From: Taeniopygia guttata
Lineage: Eukaryota > Chordata > Aves > Passeriformes > Estrildidae
Assembly (NCBI RefSeq): GCF_048771995.1
Contig: NC_133033.1
Location: forward strand, 4,650,501 to 4,714,500
DNA: 64,000 bases
Reading direction: 5' to 3'
The notes under the pieces are model-generated. The model had not been told where the DNA came from. It ran no database searches and saw nothing but the letters and a program-made list of their open reading frames with translations. Positions 10,127 to 25,100 of this stretch are shown in pieces (the first letter of the stretch is position 1; each line of letters opens with the position of its first letter). The position numbers and the translations under genes were made by a program.

Positions 10127-13100
10127 GTGAGCTGCGGGCGGGCGGTCCCGGGGCGGCGGGAGCCTCCCGCAGCCTCCCCACGGGCGGGGGTCGGCCCGGG
10201 CGCGGGGCCGGCGGGAGCTGCCCGGGGATCCTCCGCCGCTGCCCGGGCCGGCCGCTCCCCATCCTCCCGCATTCCCCGCCGCCGCCCGCCCGGCGCGCTC
10301 CCCAGCCCGTTCCTTGCGATCGCTGCAAGGTGAAGCGCACGCAGGGTTTCCCTTGGCATTTCAGGAATGTGTGACTACCGTAGGGTTCTGCTTTTCGCTC
10401 CCCCTCTTGTGCCTTCTTGCATAATCCCGGTGACTAAGGGCTGTCTATTTTTTTTAAACTGTTTGCACAATGTGAAGGAAAGCGCAGTGTGGGTATGACT
10501 TTACGTACGGTTTTATTTGGGCAAGCTGAGTGTAAGTTTGAAATAGGAACCCAGTGAGGTCAAATGTTTTTCAGAACAGAGCTTTAACTCAGGACTGTGA
10601 TATAAAATAAAACTGAAGTAGTTAGAAGTGCTGGAGAATGTCAGCCTTTCCCAGGTTCTTTGCCTTCTTGTTTGCCTTTCTCTCTTCCATCCTCTTCCAG
10701 AACTTCAGCCAGCAGATACACTCAGAGTGCTCTCCTTGCTGTCTGGAATAGTCTTGTAGTCCTTTCCTGTAAAAGCCTTCTCATCCTCTTGGTCTTTTCC
10801 CCAAAACTTCACAGAGTGCTCATAAGAAAAGAGGTAATTAGTAGTGTCCAGACTGTGGGACTGATAGGGGTGAGAACAGCAGAAAGCCCCTCTGTGTGAT
10901 ACCAAAGGACCACCTTGCACAGTGTCTGGCTCAAGATGTGGTCAAGAGCAGATGCTTAAGCTCACGAATAAAGCCAAGGAACTGATGTCCCCTCCCAGGC
11001 TCCAGCAAAGAGTATGCTGAGGTTTTTCTGTGCCAGAAAAGTGCTCCCTTTCTGTGGATGCATGTGTATGTGTCCATAAATAAATTCGTGCAGAATCCAT
11101 GGGCGTATCTGGTGCGTAACTACACTTGCACAGATCATCCGTATCCGTAGCCTTGGCGTATTGACGTCCAGCCCTGCGGAATAAAGAGAGGTGATCCTGC
11201 TCCCTGAATTAACTGGGTTAGATCCTGAGCTGCTCTAAGCTGCTGGTGTGTGCTTGTGGAGTAAGGTGATCCATGGGATGGCACGTGCACCATGCAGGAA
11301 TGGAGCTGCTCCTTAACTTCCCTGGCCGAAGCGCCCGGGAGCTGGTGTCCAACCTTTCCTGTGGAGGATTGAGAGTGAATAAAAATTCTTGTTGGCATTT
11401 GGGTTGGATGTAGTTAGAGCTGGGACAGTCTGGCTTGTCAGTGTGACATTTCAAGTGAAGCTGTCAGTGTAAACTTCAGAGAAGCACTTTTTTCCCTGCT
11501 CTTGTTCCCATTACAAATGGCACTTTGACAACTCTCAGAGGATTCTCCCACCTCCCCATTATTTCATCCTGTATTTCTGATCAAATTTACTCATGCTTTA
11601 TAATAGTTTCCTTTGCCACTCACGTTCTTGTTTGCTCTGACTTCTGTTCTTTTTAACCCACAGGAGGGAAGTCAAAACATTTCAATGTAGGAAAATCACT
11701 GCACAGAGCAGGCATTTCAGAAGGATTGAGGTGCCTTGCTACATGAAATTTTATATAAATTCATGCCTCAGTTTAGTATTTGGATTCATTTGCATCTGTC
11801 AGCTCCTGCACGTGTATGCAAAACAGTATTTTTGTAATAAAAGAGTTACATCTATAAAAGTCCTGAGACTGGAACTGTTGCCTGTGCATATTTGTCTAAC
11901 ACTGCAGTACAATTTAACAGCTTTTGACATACATTTTATGAAAGGGGGAAAGTGATTTATGGTCAGTTCTTGGATTTTTTTATTTGTCAGCTGTAATCTA
12001 ACATTACATTTAATAAGCTACAGCTATTCTTTAAGTGGTTAATCAGTAATTAATCAGGTTAATCAGTAGTTTTCCATTCAGCAGAAGCTTATGGCATATG
12101 AAGCTGTACAGAAAGCTATTGCAGAAGCAGCTATATTATTCATTGTAGTCATACACATTATGGTGAAACATATTGTACCCCATGCTGTCTTGTGGTAATT
12201 CAGATGTTATTTCTGGTTTTCTTCCTCTCAGTATCATTTCTCTTTCTAACAGCTCTTCAAGTGTGTATTCTTTCTTCTCTTCATAATACCAGTTTTAACT
12301 TTTATTCAGTGGGGAGGAAGTGGTGTGTTAGATTTTTGGATTTTATATATCAGCAACAGGAGATAAAGAGAAGATAAATCACTGGAGAAGAATTCTTAGA
12401 AATTTCCCCCAAGTAAAATGTTCCAATCTAATGCTTCATGAACAAAAGTTAGGATTAGGTGTTATAATTTAAAAATAACAGGAATGTTTCAGTCATTCTT
12501 CAAAACACGTATAACAGGTCTGTACTTTGAATTTACATGCTTTTTTTTTGGCTGAGCACACTTTAGCATGCATATAAGAATAGGTCTATGAATGATTAAA
12601 CACTTTACATTTTCCCTAATCAGTAATGAATCCATTATGTTTGCATATGCTTATTTGGTCTCTATTACATAATGTTAGAATCTGTTCAGCATTCATGTGG
12701 ATCAAAGGAAGGCTTGTCTATTGGTTTTCTTTGAGAGGAGCACAGCTACCAGATACATATCATACTAGTTAAAACATGTTTCCTTTAGATAAGATTTTAA
12801 AAATCAGTGTGAATCTTTTTTCAGTGGTCCAGGCTGCTGGTCTTCAGGGCTGTCTGAAAGTGTTGAAGCCTGAATTTGGAGTAACTGGCCCAGAAGCAAG
12901 ATATCTGCTGTGAGCTGGCCCTACATATGCCCTTTGCTTTCTTTCTGTATGAGGCTTGAGGTGAAGGTGTGCATAAATTTCAATTCCATGAGGTTAAAAC
13001 TTCAGTTTCAGCAGGCTTGTGTTTCCCAGTTGCTTCAGTTTCAGTTTAATAGCTGTGGTGTGCCTTTGGCATTGATGCTGGTAGCACGACCACACTTAAC

Positions 13101-16100
13101 TCATCAAAAGGAAAAGGCCAGACAAACTTGGAAATGCAAAGGGGGCTTCAGTTCATTCGTGCAGTCTTCCTGAAACCACGGGAAGTTCACCTTGAGGTTT
13201 ACAGCTGCTTGGAACTTTTGCCCTTCGTAGCACCAAACCACACTGATAGACTGAGGTCACCTGCTTTTCCAAAAGGTGACTTTGTGTGTTTGACATAACT
13301 TCTGTGTTTATGTCTGTTGACAGAAGTAAATCTTGCAATTTGGCAAGAATGTGGGGTTTCTGTGTTTATTCCTTAGGCAACATGCAGATTGTCACAGTGT
13401 GATTCTGTGCCGAGGGAGGCGGGTGAAGGATGCTATGCTCATCTCTTCCACTGATTGACAGATAAGCTGCTTTATGAACTGCTGCTGAATCCTTATAATT
13501 TAAGACAAGACTATAAATGAGTGTGATGACAACGTCTGTCAGTGTGTCCATGAATTGCCACAAGTGCCACAATTGCTGGCTTTAATGAGTTCGAGAGGAA
13601 TGGGGTGGAGAAGAGGAAGCTAAACAAATGTGGGGGTTGTGACTAGAGGATTTGAAATTGCGGGGAGGATAGGTAAAAACATTAAACATATACCAATGGT
13701 TTGTATAACCTTCAGTAAAACAACCTTAATTTGCTTTTAAAACAGCTTCTGAGAGCCATTACTATGACCTTTTAGCTAAATTGTGATGAACAGATTATAT
13801 TACCCCCAGGCTATTCCTGTCCCCTTCAGCATGTGCTCTTTTGATTTATGTTTTTTTAGCTGAACTGGATCAAAAGCTCATACATGCCAGATTTTACTAG
13901 GTAAGATTTATAATAAAACTTGTCCAAGATTGCTTTTGAGGTGCTGTTTGACTGCAAGAGAAGGGATTTTGTGACAAAAAGCAAGCCGGTGACCGTAGTG
14001 AGTGCCAGTGCCAGGAACATTCTCACTAGTCATGCTGCAGAACTGTGGTGTTCAAACCCTACCTCTCCTCATTATTAAAGCTCAGGACTGAAAGCAGTTC
14101 TGCCACAGATGTGCTTTAGTTTTTAATGTGTAAAATGAGGATAATGGGGTATGCTTTATTAGGAAAACCATGGACGTTAGGCTTGTGAAGTTCTTTGATC
14201 TTTGAATGGAAGGAGCTGTATTTATTTAAAGACAAAGAAGGTATTTAGCCTTCAAGCAAATTAGATGGATTTCATGCTACAATTCTGCACATTTAAAGTC
14301 AGTCTCCTCTCTTGTAAGTAGTCTTGAGCTTTGCAAAAGTGAGTATTTCTTGCATTCTCATGTGGAAGTTTTACAGTGTGGCTTGTCTACGTACTGGCCT
14401 TGTAAAACAATTAAGCAATCAAATAAAGCTCTGTGGTGGATTCTGGCATCGAGTCCCTGGCTGGATGCCATCAGAATGTCAAGTGGAATTAGTATTTTAG
14501 CACTCTTGGTTTTCAGCATCACTGTTTTCAAAAATGAGTGGCCCTGGTGTGGAACCTCTTTCTATATTCTGATTCCATTAACACTTCCTTGAAAGCATTT
14601 GAAAGAAAATACTCTGGGTTTCATTCTTGATATAACACAGACTAATAGGGATGCTACATGAAGTTAGGGAAGTAGGGGTGATACTGAGAGATGCAGCTGG
14701 TTAATTTTAAATGCAAGCTTTGTTTTGAATAACTCACAAAGTCATTATCATGTAATGTGATCGTTAGAGTAATTGCTGGATTGAGAGGAGCACTTTGTAA
14801 TTACTGGTTCATTGGTGAAGGTGATGCCTGCCGGGTCAGTGAAGGTGGGAGACAGCTCTGTACAGCCAAATTCTCAGCTGCAGGAAGTGTTTCTGGTATA
14901 ATGTCCTCTGGAAGCATTTTTTGGTCATCTTCCCAGTTTACAGTGCTATTCTGTGGCAGCTGTTTAATAAGGAAGTGAAATACTGAGGAAGAATGAGAAT
15001 AAAAACAAATTAGCCAGTGTTAGAAGTTAATTCCAGCAAATCATTTGGATTGCTTTTGGATTAAGGAACAGTAGCTCTTTGTATGAGGAAGGCAAAGAGG
15101 AAGTGCCTGTTTCTTTTGTAAGCTTTTATTTTGAAAAAAACACGTATTTGTGCTGCTGTAGGAATAGCCTTTGGTATATATGTTTCAGGGGCCAAATTAA
15201 AAATTAATTTTAAAAGCCAGTGTTCCCAGTGGTTTTTGCCACTTGATCTTCCTGACACTACAACAGTTCTGGCTTTTCTGGTGCCCAGCAGAACGATCTT
15301 GAGAGTCATTTAGAGTTTTTTTTCTTATTAGTTAGTCACAATTTTGGAATTATCCACTGTCAAAATCAGCTGCTTTGTCATTTCTGGTTTGTTTCACTAT
15401 GCATCAGTAGAACAAAAGTATAGATAAGTGTTTAGCAGCATTATTTTCCTTTCCAGAGCTTGGCCTTTGGTCACTAAAATGTTACAGTAAATACTTTATA
15501 TGGTGGTTCTGCAGCACTTCTCTATTAATTCCTGGTGTTTTGGCAAAGGAAGATGCAAGTATTGACTTAATTTTAAGTACTGAAATGTTAAGTGTTTGTG
15601 ATTCATTGTTTTATTGTTTTTAAGCACAATGTTTAGCTGATATCACACTAAGTTATTCTGAGTTATTTGGAACAAGCATGAGGTTTTGTGCTTATGAAAA
15701 CTCGAGGGTTGGGAGGAATAATGGTGTTGACTCTGAGTCTGGCTGTTTGTAGTTACACTAATGGAGTCAGTTTTTAAATATATCCACAGACAATAGTGAA
15801 AACACATGGAAGATAAGTGTTTTCCTTGGTTCCTTATGAATGGCATTCCTAACAGTGCTTTCCATGACCTCTCTCCCACCTACAACTTAGCAGACTTCAA
15901 AATACATTGCCAGAAGTGATTGTAGTGAATCTCTGCCTCAGATTTCAATGAATACTGTGGTAATAGCAGTATAAAAGGGCAAAGAAGCTCCTTGTATTTT
16001 TGAAGTTAAATGGAAGTTTTAATTCAAGTGCTATTTTTACAGAGCCTCGGTTGTTTTGTTTTGCTGTGATGCTCAGGACTATGTTTATATTTGAACAAGC

Positions 16101-19100
16101 AGGCAAGTACATCAGGGAGTATTGCCTGGTAACATCACACCATCACTCTGGAAATCGGGGAGAGAGTACACGCCATGTTTCCAGAAACTCTGAGTTAATT
16201 CTCAGCTTTGCTGAATTTATTTTTATTTTTCAAATTCATATTGTGTTTTTATTCCCAGTCTTACACAGTTCTTGGTTGTGAGAGATGTGGGGCAGAGGGA
16301 AGGTGGAGCCATAGGGGTTTTTTGGTTATAATTTGTTATAATCCTTTATAGCTACTAAGGGTTCAGTCTAAACTTGCGTCCTTGATGGTGTCCTAGTGCA
16401 ACTCTCAGTTAAGGTCAGTGTCTAAAACCTTCTGTGAGAAAGTTCACTAAATAAATTGGGTTTTTCTATGATGGGATGATAGTCCAGATCAACTTCAGTT
16501 AGGCGGAGTCTGTAAAAGAGGATTTATTTTTCTTTAGTAGTAGATTGGTATCGTCCTTTTATATTGGCATGACAAAATATTAGCATTTTTTCTTGTGACA
16601 AGACTGTATTTCTTTGTGTAAAGTAGACCATAGTAGAAATTTTTAGAGCTTCATTTCTATGAAAAAAGAACAAACCAAAACATCTGTGTATCTCACCAAC
16701 AAGCTTATGTTCTCTTAGCAGAACATAAACAACAAAAAACATTCCTGTCTGTTGCTGCACTTAAAATTTTTGCATCCAAATATGTTTCTCTGGATGAAAA
16801 TTCAAGGGTGAGATGCTGTATCTCTTTAGGACTTAAAACAGTTGAAAACTGTGACAGTACTTTGCGAGTTAATGTCTGTTTGTCAGTAAAGCATTCAGGA
16901 AATCACAGTGGGTTTTCTTATTGCCAGATAAGAAACATAATGTGGAAATTCCATACATGACACTATTTTTTGAGTCTTACTAATACTGACATATTCACAG
17001 GAGGATTCCAGGCTTGCTCTTAGCAGTGTGGGTCCAATGGATTCAATCTGAGTGCAGGCACAGGCAGCTAGGAAATACTCTCCAATTTTGTTCCCACATC
17101 TGCCACTCAACAAGAGATAAAAGTTCTTTAACCATCTGGAATACCAGTTTATAAAAAGCAGACAGGTTACAGGTATGAAAATGTGACAATTTTTTTAAAC
17201 ATTCAATACCTTGTTCTTAGTGTTTATGTGTAAGTGCAAGGTGGTAGCTTTGAGGTATTTGAAAGGCTTTGAATTCTTACACTTGTGTTTGAGTTCTAGG
17301 TAATGGAATATCTCCCTTTTAGGAGTTAATTAACAGAAAAAAAGGTTTGACATCCAGGTGTGAAACTAAAAAGTGCTTTAATCAATAGTCTGGTAGGTGG
17401 AGGGACTGTCAGGTCATGGCTTCAGGATTCATAGCTTCTCCCTCATATTGATGGGCACAGTACATCAGAACAGAGAAATGCTCTGTTTTTATGGGTATTT
17501 GATGTATTCCTCTCACCTTGCCTCCACCTGAGCATTGCAGTGCTCTGCAAACACTTGTGAGTAGTGCAGCAGTGCTGTGGAGAAGGCAGCATCCCTGCTG
17601 ACACTTGGCAGCTGGAAAAGCTGTAGCATTGGAAAATTGATTTCTTTATGTTGACTATGTCTGTGATAAAAACTGAAAGGTGGACCTAAAATTTTTGTCA
17701 GCTACTTGTGGCTTTATGTGTTTTTTTCATTACTGCTTTTCAGAACAGTTAAACTTTGTCCTGTTTGTAGGTACATGGTAACAAGGTTTTTGTGGTTGTT
17801 TTTTTTTTTAACAATGCAATGAAACTTCAAAAATCTGTTTTCTTGGCTATAAAATGATGGTTATTTTGTGAAAATTATTTATTAGAGAGGCATGAGGTGG
17901 AGGTAGCTGTTTGGTCTGCTGGTGTCTTAGAAAGTCTGATCCTGTTGCTTGTTGAAAGAAACCAGACTTTGGGGTTTTGTTTCCTAAGTTATACTGGATT
18001 CAACAGCACATGTGATTTATTATGGTGAATAGATTCTGTTGGTAGCCTCTTATCAAAATCAAATTAACTAATTTAAATTATGACTTTAATTTCATTACTA
18101 AGGCTGCCAATTAGAATCAAAACAAGTCTTAAACTCCTTGTTATTTTATGTAAAGTGACTGGTATGGAAACTGTCAGTGGCTTTAGTTAAACAGTGTTTG
18201 ATGAGTTAATTAGCTGAATACTTCATAAATACATTTTGAAGCTTTAATCTGTGACCTTTTGGCAATTAAAGTTAATTCATATATCACTTTTTGTGCTAGT
18301 CTTTGTTCTGTGTTACTCTTCAGTAGAAGGTTTTATGCTACAGATTTAAGCAATGCTTTATTGATCAGATGTTGGACAATTTTTGTTTATTCAGCCTTGC
18401 AAGCAAATCTAGGAGGTGCCAGGTCCTCAGAGAGGGAATCTTGAATCAGTGCATGAGCCTGTTCCTGTGAGGGTATTTCTCCTGGGAGCCTGGGTGTGTG
18501 TTTAGCCGTAACTGCATTTTCACACCTTGAAAATAAGCCAGAAGAGTCAAGACTGTTAGAACGAGGGGATCTTCAGGGCTTTTGTGCAGTAAGAGATATA
18601 TCAGAAGGCATGGAAAACCATATTAAAGGTTTGTCAGCAAAAGTTTGTTGGCCTCACTATTTCAGCTGCAGAAATACTCACAGATTTATTGATGTGCACT
18701 ATGACTTCCTACTGCAGAAAAGAGTGGTCGTAGCAGCCTTTTAGACGGTTTATGTTTGGATGACCTATTGGTTGCCAGGAATAGGGTTGGGTTTTTTTTT
18801 TTTTTTTTGCTATTCTATGGAAGAACATCTGTACAAATCCTTACCATGCTGGGGGCCAGTCTAAGTCTGTTCAGCCAGAATTGCGGAGTCCTGATACAGA
18901 TCATCACCAACTGGCAGACAGCATTCTGAAGTCACCTATTTGAAGGGAGGAAGATAACTCTTTATATATATTTATAAACAAGAAAACAAACCCCAGGTAA
19001 TTCCCCAAAGCCAAGACTGAGAAAAACACTTTTTGGGAGGCTGACATGGCCTTGTATCTTACTTACTTTTGCATATACCATAATTTTTCTTCAAAATCTT

Positions 19101-22100
19101 GTATTTCCTCCATGGGCCTTTGTCAGTCGAGTTGCAGTGACAGTTCTTGAGCTCCTCAGTTACAGAGCATTAATTGTGGATACGTGTTCAGGGCTGTGTT
19201 GCATTTGCGAATGTCAGCAGAGAATTGAATTCTCCAGGCTGTGTTGGAGTGTGAGATCTGTGTGCAGATCTCCAGCCAGCATAAGATGATGCAAGAACTG
19301 AGCTGACGTTTCACCTTGCTGCAGCAGCTGCTGGTAATAAATCACTCACTTTAAAGAGCAGTGCCCAAATTGATTTAAAAATTGGGTGGTGAACAGTTTG
19401 GGCTTTTTCATGTGCAGAAAGACACTAATTGTGAAAGAGCAGCAGTAAGTCTTTAAGGAGACTGTTTCTTGTAGTGGATTTGGTTTAAGAAACACAACTC
19501 AGTCTGTACTAATATAATGTGAACATAGCTGTAATCTCCCAGAAATGCAGCATGTTAAATTTATTAATGGTTTGGAGGAGAATTTGGGTTTTAAACTGCC
19601 TGGGTGTGAGGCTGTCACAGGTTTCACAGTAGCTGTGAAGCTATGTGGATGCGATATGTTCTAAAATTAATAAATGAACATGATACTTTCTGCACATGGT
19701 TTTAGTAGCAGAGCACTGTCAAGCAAGAAGCCTCATTGCCTCTGATTCCTGGAAAGTGCCAAAAGCATGCTCCTCCAATGCAAATAGTTCCCATTACTAT
19801 TAGGGCAACGTTCCAAATATCACACTCATCTTTTGTGTAAAACCATCTTTTCACTGCACTCTTGGTAGACTCAATCTAGCAATAGTCCAGATGTGTTCTG
19901 AGCATAATTTAGGATGATGTGGGAGCTGAATGTACAGTGAAGAACATGTATTGTTTCCGTTTCCATATGAATTTGTGTGTCATGAACCCTGGCAATCACT
20001 TGTGTGGAAACAGACAACTAATGAGCAGCATTGCTTGGATGCAGATGGGAAAGCAGAACAAGAAATGGAGTTTTTCTTCTACAGTTGAAGATCTGCATTG
20101 CTATTCTGCACCTCTTTATACCAGTTGCTGTCGCAGTGTTTAGTTAAGGTGGACACTTTCCTCCAGGGAATGAAGCAGCTATTGCTCTCTTTCTGCAACA
20201 TTTGTTGAAATGTCACTTTCCTTGGCTGCAGGTGGAGGCTGAACTACAGTCCTTAAATGCCCAGCAATTGGGTGTTTAAGTTATACTCAGTCTGTCTTTA
20301 TGATATTAAAAGCTCATTCCTGCTCTGTTACTGTGAACACTTTCTTTATCACTGCACACTTGTTTTGTGTAGGAAACGGTTTTGTTTTCTGCATGGGTGT
20401 TCTTTACAGAAGCTTTATAATTAACAGTTTAATTCCTAAAAAATGCTTCTGAATAATTTCAGTGTCTTTTCATGTAGACTTTCAAACAGCCCTTCTCCAA
20501 AACCTGAAGTATTTAAACAGGGTGTGATTTGCTAGATGGAAATTACATCAGGCTTCCATGCACAGTGCTGGATCAGGTGACCACAGTTTCTGAAGCTGAT
20601 ATTCAGGTCTTCTAAAGTACAACTTCCCATAAAGACAAACTGAGGACAAAGTGTTTAGTAGGGGATTGGAGAAAGGCAGTGCTTAATTTCCCAAACACCA
20701 ATATATTTTTTTTTTCTAAGCAATGTTTTGCTCCTATAAATTGTCCTGCTGCTCTGCAGAACATTAGTAAGTCCTGCCTGCCTGCTGTCCATGAACTTTA
20801 AAGGTTAAGCTCTGCACAATTGCTGTTCCCTTGGCTTAATAGTTTTGAACCATTATGAAAGTGAATTACACACTCACTTTTTAAAATCAGGTCTAATCCT
20901 ACAAATAGCAAATGCAGTGAGAGAGCTGGAAGCACACCTGTGTGCATACATTGATTTTGTTCTTGGTATACCATCTCCTCCAGAGTTCAGTTCTTTCTTT
21001 TGGTTTATTCCTTTCTAGTTGTTCCATTCACTTTCCTGCCACTGTCTGGTTTTTACTTTGGAATGTGCTTCCTGCTTGTCCTTTCTCCCTCCATGTCCCT
21101 GGCTTCTTTCTCAGTGGGATCTTGTTACCATCACTGCTCTTGTTTTCCACTGTCTCTGGCAGTGGCTCCTGCTCGCTGCCAGGCCTGATCCAGACATTCT
21201 GTCCTTTCTCCTGCTGGCTTTGCCTGCTGTTGTGGAGGCAGGGAAAGGTAGTCCTTGTGAACTCTTTGACACATTGGGTAGCTGGCATTTATGGGAAGTT
21301 AAAAAATAAACAAAAGAAAATAAATGAATAACTTGCCTACTCTTTCTTTGTCGCTGCTGAGGCAGTTACCTCATATGGCACTCAGTGGAGAGCAGGGGGT
21401 AATTCTGTGTCCTGTACACAGAAATAGCTGCTCTTTAGTGCCCGAGCAAAAAGACCTGTAAAGCTTAGCTGCAGTCACCTGCCTTCCTTTGTCCTCTTAC
21501 CTTCCAAGTAACTCATTATGACTTCAGGAGGACAATTACATTAACTTGTTGGACAACTATATTTGATGTTGGTTTTTCTTTAGATTATTAGTTAGTTAAA
21601 GAAAATCTTGATGTACTGAAACAGTATCCTAACCCATCTGGTGTGATGGGGTGCAATGAACTTCCCTTAGAGTAAACTATTCCCGTATTCTACAGTTGTT
21701 GAACAGAGGATTAACATGCAGATCTATGGAGATCAAAATTTGTACTCTACGGTCTCCAGGGACTGAAAGTACTTACCTGGCTCTAGGATCTGATATGCTA
21801 TAGAACAAGATTTGCTGCTTAAATAGGCAATTAGTTAGCAATTAGTTATGTAAACATAGTAGTTATCACCTCCATGAAATATATCCAGGTATGTAATCCC
21901 TTCAATTCAAATTGAAATAGTCAATTCTACTTTGAAAAACACAAGCAGCCTCAGGGTTGAGAATTTGACATGCTTGTTACATGCACAGCTGCCTTTTCTA
22001 AACCCTTTAATGTGTCTAGGAAACTGTTTTGCTTGAACTTTTTTTTTCACCCGCAGAAAAATGATGAAAATGGGAATTGCTCTGGTGAAGGGATTGAGTT

Positions 22101-25100
22101 TCCAACAACCAACTTGTATGAGCTGGAGAGCAGAGTTTTGACAGATCACTGGTCCATACCCTACAAGAGGGAGGAGTCTCTAGGCAAGTGCCTAATTGCA
22201 TCCACCTACCTGGCAAGACTGGGTAAGTTCCCTTTTACAATTACACAGATTATATGTTCAGAGGGTGTCACAGAGAGAATGTTGGGCAGTTGCGTCTTTC
22301 ACTTTAATCTTGCTGCTTTTTACTTACACCCTGCACAGCAATCACATCTCTTGGAAAGTGTTTAACAGTGAACTGTTCTACCCAATGCTGTAAAAACATC
22401 ATTGATCTCTTTTCTTTCTCTCTAAAGTAATTTGTTTACTAAAGCTTTTTTCAAAAAGTGGCACACATGTTTCTTTATGTTCTAATAATTGTGGGAATTA
22501 AATTTTTTCTGAGCTAAATTACTGAGTTTTTTGGTTTTCCTTGTGCTGGGTATTTTCCATGCATAAAAGCAAGCTGTCATCTCAAACCCTGCTGTACCAT
22601 TCTTGTATAAGTGGTTGCTTTTCCCTGGTGAAGTGCTTATATTGCATTAGATCTGAATTTGACTCTTCTTACTCAGTACTTTGGCTGGGTTTAGGAGTGT
22701 TATGGAGGAACCACACCCAACAACTGGTGTATAATGAGAGTACAAGATAGTTTTTCAGTCTTGCCTGATGGCAGACTAAAAGAATGTTGTCATCTCTTGG
22801 AAGAATAGAAGTTGTTAAGTGGTTCTGGTTTGCTTCTCCTTTTCCAATCTGTGTTAAAAGGCTGTGCTTTAATTTGGTTTTGGAGGGAGGCTGTGAATTG
22901 ATACACATAATGTATCGATTGTAAACTCTGAAGTTTACAAGTTACTTACAGTGTTAATAATGCTTGAATAAACTGTAAAAGGTATTGGGAAATTAATTCT
23001 TAGTTCTGAAAGGCAAGCTCTCTCAAGTCATGCTTTTTGTGGCTTAAATAACATGCTAGTTATGAAGGAACAGTAGCACGTTTACTACTGCTAGTTTGGG
23101 TTGGTGTTCCCTCAAACTTGCAACAAGGTCTCTGAGGTCATCTTAAAAAGTAATTTTTAAAAAATACTGTTAAAAAGCACTCTCTTTTCTGTGAAGGTCT
23201 TTCTGATTCTGATGAGAATTGCAAGAGGTTTATGGACAGATGCATGCCCGAAGCATTTAAAAAGGTAAGTAGGTACAGTAGGCCAGTTCAATGTTTCTTT
23301 GTGTTGCTTGTGGTGGAAATAGTGTTTTGTAATCCAGACTTCAGGCAACTACGGAATGGGTTGTTAGATTAAAATCACACTCAAAATATTTTCCTAGATT
23401 AAAATCATAGAAATTTAAATTTAAATAATACAAGGTCCCAATTCTGCAACTTTGGCCAACTCTAGCACTTAGCTGTAGTAGTTACTAGAGCCCAAAGAAA
23501 GGTTTAAAGACCCTTGGATATGGCCACTGGTGGCAAGTTCATGGTCAGATTTACATTTATTATACTTTCTGTTATTTCTTCAGAGGGTTGCTAAATTCTT
23601 TTCACAATCCATTTAGAATTTTATCTTTCACCCCAGTTCTCAATGCCCTGTGTTTCTCTGGGCTGTTGTGAATTTGCTCTATAGAGCTCCACAAGCTAAT
23701 TGACTTCCCACTATTCCATCCACTTTAGGTACTGCCTAAATCTCCTCCCCAGCATTTAGATCATATGTATAAAAACATGTACATACCCTTTAAAAACTTA
23801 CTTTGTCCTAGTGTTAAAATACTGAGAATATAAGTTCATTTAAGGAAGGCAGAAGTTTAAGGGAAAAATTCTTTTTTCCATTTAATGATCAGAGTACTAG
23901 TCTTACATAAAATAGTTTTATATCACTTGGTATTTTTGCATATGAAATAAACAATGTAGTTTGTTCCTCCAGAAGGATAATCTGTAGAAATCTAAGTTCA
24001 GGATGTGCTGAATTAGAATTTGCTAAAATATTTACAAGAAACTCTATTAATGGAAAAAAAAAAAAAAAAAAGACTGTATTTAAACTATTAAGATTTTTAT
24101 CTGCTTTTGTTCAGACGCAGCAGAAATTAAATGAATTTGCAGATGGCAGCTAAGTGCCCTTTATAAACAACCATGAAACCAGATTTAAAGAACATGTTTC
24201 AGTAGGTGGAAGCAGCATTAAATACCTCTTTCTCCTGGTACATGTGCTTTGTTTTCCAATAGTTGCTGCTCAAAAAGTGTGAATTGGTAAATGGTTGCCT
24301 CAGCTGAATCAGTGCAGCTTTATGGCTGCCTGTTTCAAGATTTAATAGCTGTGTGTTCAATCTGCAAACAGATTTGTTTCATATTAGTTGTTCTTTGCAA
24401 AGGTTACAATCTCTCCTAGTGCATGCAAATGGAGAAAACACTTTGATAGATTTTATTTTCTGTCACAAACTATGATTTAAGGTGTTCTTCCACAAAATTA
24501 CAAATTGAATTAACTCTTAAGCCAATAGTGCAGAAAGAACATCTGAAAAACAGACCAGATAGTGATGAGTGCATTCCAAGGAAACATTTATTCTGAAAAA
24601 ACAGTCTCAGGTGCTGATCATTTTGTCCTTGTTTCTGATTGTACTCAGACTTTTAAAAATTGTTTTTATTTTCCTTGTTAGCTGTTGACATCCAGTGCTG
24701 TTCACAAGTGGGGAACCGAAATCCATGAAGGAATCTACAACATGCTCATGCTGCTGGTGGACCTGGTTGCAGAGAGAGTAAAACAAGATCCCATCCCTGT
24801 GGGCCTGCTTGGTGTGCTTACAATGGTATTTGACCCTCTGATGCAGTTTCTAATATCTGGGTATTTAGCATTTTGTATTTATGCAGCTGATGCTTTTTCC
24901 AGCTGTTTAAGTTGTAGTTCATTATCTTAAAATCTGCAGCCATTACTTGCTGCAGATATTTTACATCCAGTATGCAATTCAAAGGAGTGGGTGCTGTTCA
25001 AAACTTCTGAAAACTAGCAGTTTAAAAAGTATATCACATTTTTGTCACTTTGCTGTTTATTTTTTAAAACTGAAATTTTGAGTTCAGTTCTCTGTCTTAT

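Larger units (their letters stand above)
8800..10350 (+). promoter_or_regulatory. USP24: CpG-island promoter of USP24
   Basis: The stretch is very GC- and CpG-rich compared with the AT-rich flanks, spans the first coding exon, and has no clear TATA box. GC boxes (ggggcggg) are dense between about 9500 and 9635. This is the usual form of a housekeeping-gene promoter. The transcription start cannot be placed from sequence; it probably lies between about 9450 and 9700. Confidence 0.8.

Noticed and set aside
20942-21331. 129-codon open frame in intron 1
   Set aside because: It is low-complexity and rich in Leu, Ser and Cys, with no domain and no splice context. The A-rich tail is not enough to call a retrocopy.
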